A stretch of DNA of 8,355 nucleotides from Candidatus Poribacteria bacterium (GTDB taxonomy: Bacteria; Poribacteria; WGA-4E; WGA-3G): NCBI GenBank assembly GCA_028818995.1, contig JAPPMR010000633.1, positions 1 to 8,355 on the forward strand. The letters are read 5' to 3'. The position numbers and the translations under genes are program-made. This document shows positions 1 to 5,701 of the stretch, in pieces; position 1 is the stretch's first letter; every line of letters starts with the position of its first letter. The notes under the pieces were generated by a model. The model was given only the letters and a program-made list of their open reading frames with translations. It made no database searches and was not told where the DNA came from.

Positions 1-43
1 GTATTCTACATGATTCGCCATGATTCATAGCGTTGATTTGGTA
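1..43. repeat. Short dispersed repeats shared with 7032-7089
   Basis: Positions 1-14 (GTATTCTACATGAT) are the reverse complement of ATCATGTAGAATAC, which occurs twice near 7006-7045. Positions 23-43 contain a 21-base string that recurs exactly, in the same orientation, at 7069-7089. The two ends of the window therefore share the same intergenic repeat family. The element is cut by the window start, so its full extent is unknown. Confidence 0.75.
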
Positions 44-93
44 GGGACGCTATGTGTCCGCCAACGACATATTTTGGACATATCGTCCCTACG
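41..93. repeat. Imperfect inverted repeat made of a half copy of the GTCCC/GGGAC unit
   Basis: GTAGGGACGCTATGT at 41-55 is nearly the reverse complement of ACATATCGTCCCTAC at 78-92. It looks like a half unit of the palindromic repeat described at 78-186, placed head to head with it. About 20 bases separate the arms. Confidence 0.6.
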
Positions 94-186
94 GGACTAA
101 AGAGGCATTGTTCAACGTTTTTCTATAAACATATCGTCCCTACGGGACTAAAGAAATTACCGAAATATTTATTTAATCTTCATTTA
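78..186 (+). repeat. Composite palindromic repeat, copy I (two units plus AATTACCG module)
   Basis: Two identical 26-bp units at 78-103 and 129-154 each carry the palindromic core GTCCCTACGGGAC and are spaced 51 bp start to start. They differ in context: the first is preceded by GG, the second by TTCTATAA. The second unit runs into an AT-rich module (155-186) starting AATTACCGAAATATT and ending TCTTCATTTA. The same order recurs inverted at 2481-2586 and directly at 2608-2756. It resembles paired REP (BIME-like) or MITE-like elements. No associated transposase gene is in the window. Confidence 0.8.
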
Positions 187-204
187 GATTGTGCCTGTGA
201 GGAC

Positions 205-221
205 GCAAACTGACAGTTTGC
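205..221. repeat. Short perfect hairpin, GCAAACTG / CAGTTTGC
   Basis: Two 8-base arms (205-212 and 214-221) surround a single base, in the context GAGGACGCAAACTG...CGCTAC. It is a compact palindromic interspersed repeat rather than a terminator, since no T tract follows on either strand. Confidence 0.6.
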
Positions 222-225
222 GCTA

Positions 226-473
226 CGAAATCTTGAGAAAAATGAAGGGAACTGTGAAAAAAGTGTACTCTATCTTGATATGGAGCCAATTTCGTCGTCA
301 GATGGTTTTATACATCCAACAGAAAATATGTGTTTCCAAAAATTGGTGAAATCCTATATAATAATCATATATGACAAATTTGGTTGTCTATAGCAACGTT
401 GTTTAAATTAGTTGACCTTAAATGATTTATAGGGTTATCCACAGGAAATCCTTACCTTTCGGAGACACATCAA
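226..473. other. Upstream region of the first WD40 gene
   Basis: I see no gene or strong repeat here. The sequence is AT-rich and should hold the promoter of the gene at 474. TTGACC at 412-417 matches a -35 box, but no convincing -10 hexamer lies at the proper spacing, so no promoter is called. GGAG at 461-464, nine bases before the ATG, is a good Shine-Dalgarno site. Confidence 0.5.
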
Positions 474-2405
474 ATGAAAAAAATATCCACAACAAAAGAT
501 AGACTATTCAAAACTTTTCTGACACTTTTTCTCATTTCAACGTTCTATATTCCGACCCTTTCCGCCCAAGTCCCTTTACTCGAAGGCGCGAAAGCGCGGC
601 TCGGCAAAGGGCGTATCTACGATGTCAAGTATACCAATGAAGGTATGCGGCTCGCTGTCGCCACTTCTATGGGGATTTGGATTTACGATGCCATTACTGA
701 TAAAGAACTTGCCTTGCTGACAAAACACGAACAACCTGTTGAACGTATCGTTTTCAGTCCAGACGGGAGCATCCTCGCAAGCGAGGATCAAAGGAATGTA
801 GTCCATATTTGGGAGACGAACACAGGAAAACATAAATATGAACTTATGCATGGCGACAATATAATGGATATTGCCTTCAGTGCGGATGGGAAAACCCTCG
901 TAACGATAGGTTACGGTGGGAAAATCCGTTTTTGGCACACAGACACAGGTGACAAAAAGCAGGATCTCAAAGAGATACCGGAAATGACACAAGGCATTTT
1001 CAGTATTGCCATCAATCCAAATGATTATTTAGTGGCAACTGGGAAACGGGACAACACCGTTCCTCTGTGGGATCCCATATCAGGCGAACGCAAACATACA
1101 CTTGAGGGACATGAATCTTTTGTTATAAGTCTCGTCTTCAGTCCGGATGGCAAAACATTGGCAAGCGGGGGGACTGATGGGACTATCCGTCTGTGGGACC
1201 CAGAAACAGGAAAACAGAAACACGTATTTGTGCAAGATCCAAGAATTGCTTTTGAAAGCCTCGCCTTCAGCCCGGAAGGGAGTCTAATAGCCGGTGGTAC
1301 CCATTTCGGACCTATCTACTTATTGCATGCAGACACCGCCGACCACTTTAAAACGCTTGAAGGACACAGCGGAGAGATTGTTGCCGTCTCGTTCAGTTCG
1401 GATCTGCGGACGATGGCGAGCGGTAGTGGGAATGATGGCACGCTCCGTATTTGGGATGTCGCTTCCGGTGAAAACAGACACACATTTACCGACCATTACG
1501 GTGAGTTCACCTGTCTTGGCGTGAGTGCGGATGGCAAAACAATTGCAAGTCCAAGCATCGATCTGACCGTCTGTTTATGGGATGCAACATCGGGCAAACT
1601 GGAAAAGACATTTGATAAAGAAGGATATTACGGTGTCCGAGACATTGCGTTCAGTCCAGACGGAAATATCATTGCCACTGCGAGTTCTGGAAAGTTCATT
1701 AACCTGTGGGATCGGGAGACAGGTAAATCCATCAAAATTCTCAGAGGGCATGAAGGGTTTGTTAACAGTGTTGCGTTCAGTCCAGATGGTAAAACAATCG
1801 TCAGTGGGAGTGAGGATAAAACTATCCGCCTGTGGGATGTCAACACACACGAGCATAAGCAAACACTTGAAGGATACGATGCGCGCTTCTTAAGTGTCGC
1901 CTACAGTCCCAATGGAGATATAATTGCAAGTGTTAGTGATAGGACTGTTCGTTTATGGGACGCAAAAACGGGCGAACAAAAGAAATTGATAGGACGAAAA
2001 AAGAAAATGGCAGAACGAAAAAAGAAAATGGTAGAACGATATGAGTCAGAGGTTTCTGATATCGCTTTTAGCCCCAATGGAGAATCTATTGCCGTTGTGG
2101 GTGATTTGTTTGAAATCCATTTGTTGAATGCAAGCACTGGCGAGCAAGAGAAAGTTATTGAAGTGCGTGATGATGCAAGCATCTCAAGCATCGCGTTCAG
2201 TCCCGATGGAAAATTGATTGCAGCGGGTAGTGCGGACGGGGGTGTCGATATATTAGATGTCAACACCGGTACGTCTCGGCAGACGTTCAAAGGGCATACA
2301 TCGCGTGTTATTACACATGTTGCGTTTGCTTTGGATGGGAAATCAGTTGCGAGTCGGAGTGGTGATGGGGTAATATATCTGTGGAATGTTGATGTGTCTG
2401 AATAG
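474..2405 (+). CDS. Exported 14-repeat WD40 beta-propeller protein
   Basis: The 643-residue product begins with a basic, hydrophobic signal peptide (about residues 1-31, ending TLSA-Q), so it is probably exported. Next comes GAKARLGKG, shared with the protein at 3025. I count 14 WD40-type repeats of about 42 residues, recognised by FSPDG, ASGS and RLWD motifs, which suits two seven-bladed propellers. Repeats 6 and 12 are degenerate (IYLLHAD, IHLLNAS). A lysine-rich insert (residues 507-522) made by a 21-bp tandem duplication separates repeats 11 and 12. No kinase, protease, anchor or other effector domain is visible. WD40 propellers usually act as protein-binding platforms; the partner is unknown. 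The ATG follows GGAG by nine bases. Inverted copies of a composite repeat flank the gene. Confidence 0.93.
   Translation: MKKISTTKDRLFKTFLTLFLISTFYIPTLSAQVPLLEGAKARLGKGRIYDVKYTNEGMRLAVATSMGIWIYDAITDKELALLTKHEQPVERIVFSPDGSILASEDQRNVVHIWETNTGKHKYELMHGDNIMDIAFSADGKTLVTIGYGGKIRFWHTDTGDKKQDLKEIPEMTQGIFSIAINPNDYLVATGKRDNTVPLWDPISGERKHTLEGHESFVISLVFSPDGKTLASGGTDGTIRLWDPETGKQKHVFVQDPRIAFESLAFSPEGSLIAGGTHFGPIYLLHADTADHFKTLEGHSGEIVAVSFSSDLRTMASGSGNDGTLRIWDVASGENRHTFTDHYGEFTCLGVSADGKTIASPSIDLTVCLWDATSGKLEKTFDKEGYYGVRDIAFSPDGNIIATASSGKFINLWDRETGKSIKILRGHEGFVNSVAFSPDGKTIVSGSEDKTIRLWDVNTHEHKQTLEGYDARFLSVAYSPNGDIIASVSDRTVRLWDAKTGEQKKLIGRKKKMAERKKKMVERYESEVSDIAFSPNGESIAVVGDLFEIHLLNASTGEQEKVIEVRDDASISSIAFSPDGKLIAAGSADGGVDILDVNTGTSRQTFKGHTSRVITHVAFALDGKSVASRSGDGVIYLWNVDVSE
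1994..2038 (+). repeat. In-frame 21-bp tandem duplication encoding RKKKMAE / RKKKMVE
   Basis: Copies at 1994-2014 and 2015-2035 differ by one base, and a third partial copy starts at 2036. Each carries the run CGAAAAAAGAAAATGG. The period keeps the reading frame and inserts a highly charged stretch between blades 11 and 12 of the WD40 protein. Each copy contains A AAA AAG in the zero frame (1997-2003 and 2018-2024). Confidence 0.9.
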
Positions 2406-2480
2406 GCACCTCTCGCAAGAGACGGGACCGAACCATAAGCGTCAATTTAGCGTGCCTCCATGCGCGGTAGGTTCGGTTTG

Positions 2481-2586
2481 ATGAAGATTAATAAAATATT
2501 TCGGTAATTTCTTTAGTCCCGTAGGGACGCAATGTTTATAGAAAGACGTTGCATATACGCTCTTTAGTCCCGTCGGGACGCTATGT
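2481..2586 (-). repeat. Composite palindromic repeat, copy II (inverted)
   Basis: Read on the minus strand, this gives a GTCCC/GGGAC unit (2561-2586, with GACGGGAC in place of TACGGGAC), a 25-bp spacer, a second unit (2510-2535), then the AATTACCG module down to about 2481. The similarity to copy I extends through the spacer: GTTTATAGAAAGACGTTG at 2534-2551 pairs with 113-130 with one mismatch. Unit spacing is again 51 bp. Confidence 0.8.
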
Positions 2587-2607
2587 TTGTTGTCGTGTGC
2601 TGCGAGG

Positions 2608-2756
2608 ACATATCGTCCCTACGGGACTAAGAGAAGATGTAGCACCTCCTGCTATAAACATATCGTCCCTACGGGACTCAAGAGCGTTTGACATATTCAG
2701 AATATACCTAACAAGAAATTACCGAATTAATAAATTAATCTTCATCTAACCGCACC
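2608..2756 (+). repeat. Composite palindromic repeat, copy III
   Basis: Units lie at 2608-2632 and 2658-2683, 50 bp apart, the first preceded by GG and the second by GCTATAA as in copy I. About 32 bp of unrelated sequence then precedes the AATTACCG module (2716-2756). The first units of copies II and III face each other, giving a back-to-back arrangement. Confidence 0.78.
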
Positions 2757-2810
2757 GGATATTTCTCCAAATTACCGAATTAATAAATTAATCCTCATCA
2801 AACCGAACCT
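2716..2810 (+). repeat. Tandem pair of AATTACCGAATTAATAAATT modules
   Basis: A module of about 41 bp at 2716-2756 is repeated at 2769-2810 with a 53-bp period. They differ at a few sites (AATCTTCATCTAACCG against AATCCTCATCAAACCG). The second copy forms the right inner arm of the larger inverted repeat. Confidence 0.8.
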
Positions 2811-2866
2811 ACTGGCCTGGGCATTCAGCGCATAATTCTTTTCTTAAATTGACGCTTATGTGTATG

Positions 2867-2891
2867 TCAGAATACGCGTATGGTATTCTGA
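2867..2891. repeat. Hairpin TCAGAATAC-N7-GTATTCTGA
   Basis: Nine-base arms pair around a seven-base loop. The 19-base core at 2870-2888 matches the reverse complement of 7040-7058 at 18 of 19 positions, so both are copies of one palindromic repeat in opposite orientation. The motif GGTAGGTGCGGTTT follows on the minus strand (2902-2915) and is one base from 2466-2479. Confidence 0.7.
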
Positions 2892-2957
2892 ATTGGTTAG
2901 GAAACCGCACCTACCGTGGGAACCGATTGCCAACAACCAACAATTATGCACCTTTTT

Positions 2958-2990
2958 TTTACCAACTCGCGTCCTAATGTATGATAAAAT
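2958..2990 (+). promoter_or_regulatory. Probable promoter of the second WD40 gene
   Basis: TGATAAAAT at 2982-2990 is an extended -10 motif, with an overlapping alternative TATGAT at 2980-2985. TTTACC at 2958-2963, just after an eight-T run, is a weak -35 candidate for TATGAT at a 16-bp spacing. Transcription would start near 2992-2997 and leave a leader of about 30 bases with AAGGA at 3009-3013. Confidence 0.45.
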
Positions 2991-3024
2991 AAGACAATCG
3001 TAAACAAAAAGGACAAACATTCCC

Positions 3025-4887
3025 ATGCATAAAACACTGGTCCTGATTTTAGCGATACTCACTTTCTCCCAACACAGCATCGCACAAGACACACAGGGTT
3101 GGCACAAACAAGACCTACCCGATGGCGCAAAGGCACGGCTCGGTAAAGGCGGGATAACAGGAAACATCACATATTCTCCCGATGAAACACGTTTAGCGAT
3201 AGCGTGTAGCGCCGGCATTTGGATTTATGATGCACACACAGACGAACCGCTCCATCTACTCACCGGACACACGGATTGGGTCCAAAGCGTTGCGTATAGT
3301 CCGGATGGATTTCTATTAGCAAGTTGCAGTTACGATCGAACCGTCCGTCTATGGGATACGCGTTCCAACATAGAACTTCTGACCCTGACAGGGCACACGA
3401 ACAGAGTCGTAAACGTTGTGTTCAGTCCAGATGGAAAGACGCTTGCGAGCGCGAGTGAGGATAAAACTATCCGTCTATGGGATACCCGCACCGGCACACA
3501 TGTTCGAACGCTCACAGGACATATAGCAGATGCCACAAGTGTAGCGTTTAGTCCGGACGGGACGCAGTTAGCGAGTGCGAGCGATGACCAAACGTTACGT
3601 CTGTGGGACGTGCAAACAGGCACTTCACTTCAGACGTTCACAGGACACACGGGTTATGTTTTTGATGTTGCGTTCAGTCCGGATGGACAGAAGTTAGCGA
3701 GTGCGAGTAGTGATAGAACCGCGCGCTTGTGGGATGTGCAGACAGGCAAATCGCTGCTGACGTTTAAAGGATGTAAAGGCTTTGTCGTTAGCATTGCGTT
3801 TAGTCCGGATGGGACAAAGCTGGCGAGTGCGAGTCGGGACTGGAACATCCGTATGTGGGATGTACACACCGTTGAAGAGCTGCAGAGGTGGCAAGCACAC
3901 AAAACCGAGATATACGACATACTGTTCACAAGCGATGGGGAGACGTTACGGAGTGCGAGTCGGGACGGCACGGTGCGGCTGTGGTCTCTGAAAGGTAATA
4001 TCCTTCTCCGCACAATAAAAGGGCATACAAAGGTTATCCACAGTGTCAAGTTCAGTCCAGATGGGAAAACGCTGGCAAGTGGCAGCACGGACAACACCGT
4101 TCGTATATGGGATGCGGAAACGAGTGAATTGATTTGGACACTCACGAAACAACATGTCTTTCCTGTGATTAGCACTGCGTTCAGTCCGGATGGGTCAATG
4201 TTAGCAAGTGCTGAAGACGGAATAGCTATCCATGTATGGGATCCGAGTACAGGAGAATATCTGTGGCAGTGCCAAGGACCTACGTTTGGAACGAGAAGCG
4301 TTACGTTCAGTCCAGATAGTATGAAGTTGGCAACTGCAGGTCGGACCGGTAAAATACTTATATGGGATGTGCAGACAAAGTTAATACGACATTTCTTGGG
4401 TGGTCATAGGGGTGTGGTCAACAGCGTTGTGTATAGTCCGGATGGATCTCAATTAGCAAGTGCCAGTGCGGACGGCACCGTGCGGCTGTGGAATCCGCAG
4501 ACAGACAAACCTGTTCTTACGTTGCGGGGTCATGCGGATGCTGTGCATGATGTTGTGTTTAGTCCGGATGGGTCGCTATTAGCAAGTACAGGTGAAGATG
4601 GCACCATTCGTTTGTGGAATCCGAAGACCGGTGAATCTGTCCGCACGCTCAAAACAAAGGGGAGTGGTAACCTCTGCGTCACGTTCAGTCCGGATGGCAA
4701 GATGTTGGCGAGCGGTGGAAGGGGTAGAACCGTGAGTCTGTGGGATGTGTGCACAAGTGCGCTTATTATTGGGTTGAAAGGGCATACATATCATGTGAAT
4801 AGCATTGCTTTTAGTCCGGATGGTAAAACACTTGCAAGTGGCAGCGGTGATGGCACCGTGCTGTTGTGGGAAATCACAACAGAATAA
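3025..4887 (+). CDS. Exported 14-repeat WD40 beta-propeller protein, regular-repeat paralogue
   Basis: The 620-residue product has a signal peptide (residues 1-20, ending SIA-Q) and then GAKARLGKG, as in the protein at 474. Fourteen WD40 repeats of 42 residues fill the rest and run to the C-terminus, fitting two seven-bladed propellers. Most keep GH, FSPDG, LASAS and RLWD. Repeats 7, 9, 10 and 13 are the most divergent (for example WSLKGNILL in 7). The AGTCC(G/A)GATGG string that codes for SPDG recurs at a near-constant 126-bp period. No enzymatic or anchoring domain is seen, so a secreted or periplasmic binding scaffold is the likely role. AAGGA lies 11 bases before the ATG. GAKARLGKG may supply the outer strand that closes the ring. 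Confidence 0.93.
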   Translation: MHKTLVLILAILTFSQHSIAQDTQGWHKQDLPDGAKARLGKGGITGNITYSPDETRLAIACSAGIWIYDAHTDEPLHLLTGHTDWVQSVAYSPDGFLLASCSYDRTVRLWDTRSNIELLTLTGHTNRVVNVVFSPDGKTLASASEDKTIRLWDTRTGTHVRTLTGHIADATSVAFSPDGTQLASASDDQTLRLWDVQTGTSLQTFTGHTGYVFDVAFSPDGQKLASASSDRTARLWDVQTGKSLLTFKGCKGFVVSIAFSPDGTKLASASRDWNIRMWDVHTVEELQRWQAHKTEIYDILFTSDGETLRSASRDGTVRLWSLKGNILLRTIKGHTKVIHSVKFSPDGKTLASGSTDNTVRIWDAETSELIWTLTKQHVFPVISTAFSPDGSMLASAEDGIAIHVWDPSTGEYLWQCQGPTFGTRSVTFSPDSMKLATAGRTGKILIWDVQTKLIRHFLGGHRGVVNSVVYSPDGSQLASASADGTVRLWNPQTDKPVLTLRGHADAVHDVVFSPDGSLLASTGEDGTIRLWNPKTGESVRTLKTKGSGNLCVTFSPDGKMLASGGRGRTVSLWDVCTSALIIGLKGHTYHVNSIAFSPDGKTLASGSGDGTVLLWEITTE

Positions 4888-4889
4888 AT

Positions 4890-4938
4890 TGTATACGTGT
4901 ATACATTTATACACGTATACATGTATAAATGTATACAC
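4890..4938. repeat. AT-rich region with two mutually exclusive hairpins
   Basis: Structure A pairs 4890-4903 with 4908-4921: a perfect 14-bp stem and a 4-base loop. Structure B pairs 4897-4913 with 4922-4938: a perfect 17-bp stem and an 8-base loop. They share bases, so only one can form at a time. A 12-base palindrome, TATACATGTATA (4916-4927), lies across the boundary. No T tract follows, so it is not a standard intrinsic terminator. It sits between the WD40 stop codon and the small-protein operon. Confidence 0.85.
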
Positions 4939-4947
4939 CCGACCTAC
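4937..4947. repeat. Short dispersed repeat ACCCGACCTAC
   Basis: This 11-base string overlaps the end of the hairpin region. Its exact reverse complement, GTAGGTCGGGT, ends the window at 8345-8355. It may be the edge of a longer intergenic repeat, but only the core is shared here. Confidence 0.4.
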
Positions 4948-4957
4948 AAGTTACGCT

Positions 4958-5218
4958 ATGTACATAAAAACTGAAAACAACGGAATCATAAACACACATC
5001 ATTTTGATAGAATCGACGTTTATGCCGAGACAGATGGATTCTACACGCTCCGGGCTTTTATGAACCCGCTCCCTGAGTCAATTGAAGCAGAGAGCCTCAT
5101 CGTTTCGACCTATCATAAAAAATCAGATGCAGATGAAGCACTATTACATCTGTTCAAACTCCTAACATTCGGTGAACGGACGTGGGCTCCAAACACCGTT
5201 TCAGAAAATTGTGAATAA
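4958..5218 (+). CDS. Small hypothetical protein (86 aa), first gene of a two-gene operon
   Basis: I do not recognise this protein with confidence. It has no signal peptide or membrane segment and should be cytoplasmic. The first half looks beta-rich (MYIKTENNGIIN, RIDVYAETDGFYTLRAFM). The second holds SLIVSTYHKKSDADEALLHL followed by FKLLTFGERTW, probably a strand and an amphipathic helix. This order resembles short phage and bacterial proteins that end in a YxSKEEAxxALxxLFxxL-type helix, but that is only an impression. The frame runs upstream through the hairpins into the WD40 gene. I chose ATG 4958 because the upstream part is low-complexity and antisense to no known domain. No clear Shine-Dalgarno site precedes it. 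The stop lies three bases before the next start. Confidence 0.7.
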   Translation: MYIKTENNGIINTHHFDRIDVYAETDGFYTLRAFMNPLPESIEAESLIVSTYHKKSDADEALLHLFKLLTFGERTWAPNTVSENCE

Positions 5219-5221
5219 CCT

Positions 5222-5683
5222 ATGCCAACAACACACCTCGCCATTCTCACCCAACCCTGGCTCGACCTCATATTAGATGGACACAAAACGATTGAGACAC
5301 GCATTAGCAAAGTCAAGCTGCCCCCATACGAAGCCGTTGCGGTCGGCGACCACGTGCTGATGAAAGAGAGCGGCGGTCCCATCAAAGGCACCTTTGAGAT
5401 AGAGCAAGTTGAAACCTACCAAGCTGATTCCAATCTTGATAAATTAGTTTTTGATGCAGTCTTCAGAGAAAACGCCCGCAAGATTTACGGGTTTCAAGAG
5501 GTTATGTATGCACATCGCGACGCATTCCAAAAGAAGTGGTGCGAGTCTAAATATGCGACGTTTATGCACGTGGAAAATGTCCAACATTATGACCCTGCTA
5601 TCCCGATAAAGAAGACGAACCGGTCGGCATGGGTTGTGTTGGGAGACGGCACGGCTGCGGAGTGGTTGGATAGACTGCTGTAG
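5222..5683 (+). CDS. ASCH/PUA-like domain protein
   Basis: The 153-residue product opens with LAILTQPWLDLILDGHKTIE, then TR. This is the start of an ASCH (PUA-like) fold: strand, helix, and the G20-x-K22-T23-x-E25-x-R27 signature. G42-D43 and the glycine-rich SGGPIKG (50-56) follow, and the closing strand is probably AWVVL (136-140). ASCH domains are small barrels thought to bind RNA or modified nucleosides, and some family members act as amidohydrolases on acylated cytidines. Lys22, Thr23 and Glu25 are candidate functional residues, by inference. The start is three bases after the preceding stop with no separate ribosome site, so translational coupling is likely. The TAG stop is the start of the hairpin at 5680. 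Cytoplasmic. Confidence 0.85.
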   Translation: MPTTHLAILTQPWLDLILDGHKTIETRISKVKLPPYEAVAVGDHVLMKESGGPIKGTFEIEQVETYQADSNLDKLVFDAVFRENARKIYGFQEVMYAHRDAFQKKWCESKYATFMHVENVQHYDPAIPIKKTNRSAWVVLGDGTAAEWLDRLL

Positions 5684-5697
5684 GAGCGAGCTCCTAC
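5680..5697. terminator. Hairpin between convergent genes (weak terminator candidate)
   Basis: GTAGGAG-CGAG-CTCCTAC forms a 7-bp stem with a tetraloop. It overlaps the stop codon of the ASCH gene and ends four bases before the convergent stop at 5702. No T run follows on either strand, so termination is uncertain. GTAGGAGC recurs at 6826-6833, so it may be a dispersed repeat that has taken this position. Confidence 0.4.
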
Positions 5698-5701
5698 CGA
5701 T

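Larger units (their letters stand above)
2434..2860. repeat. Nested inverted-repeat element between the two WD40 genes
   Basis: Outer arms at 2434-2449 and 2845-2860 are perfect 16-base inverted repeats (CATAAGCGTCAATTTA and complement). Inner arms at 2467-2484 and 2795-2812 are perfect over 18 bases (GTAGGTTCGGTTTGATGA and complement). The pairing continues imperfectly through the AATTACCG modules. Inside lie composite copies II and III in opposite orientation. The roughly 430-bp whole is palindromic in organisation and has no credible ORF, as expected for a MITE-like or REP-cluster element. Confidence 0.8.

Noticed and set aside
78..2683. CRISPR array from 26-bp repeats with 25-bp spacers
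   Set aside because: Only pairs of units occur, in mixed orientation, the spacers are related to each other, and no cas gene is present. A paired palindromic repeat explains it better.
2549..2749. ORF of 66 codons within the nested repeat element
   Set aside because: It is made entirely of repeat units and has no ribosome site or recognisable domain.
576..4754. Long antisense and alternate-frame ORFs inside the WD40 genes
   Set aside because: Their peptides repeat strings such as FPSGLNA that are the antisense of the SPDG-coding repeats, so they are open only because the repeats lack stops in those frames.
4890..4938. Intrinsic terminator for the second WD40 gene
   Set aside because: The stems are AT-rich and no T tract follows on the plus strand.
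4805..4957. Upstream extension of the small protein into the WD40 gene
   Set aside because: The added part is WD40 sequence in another frame plus a Tyr/Thr-rich translation of the palindromes, with no protein-like character.
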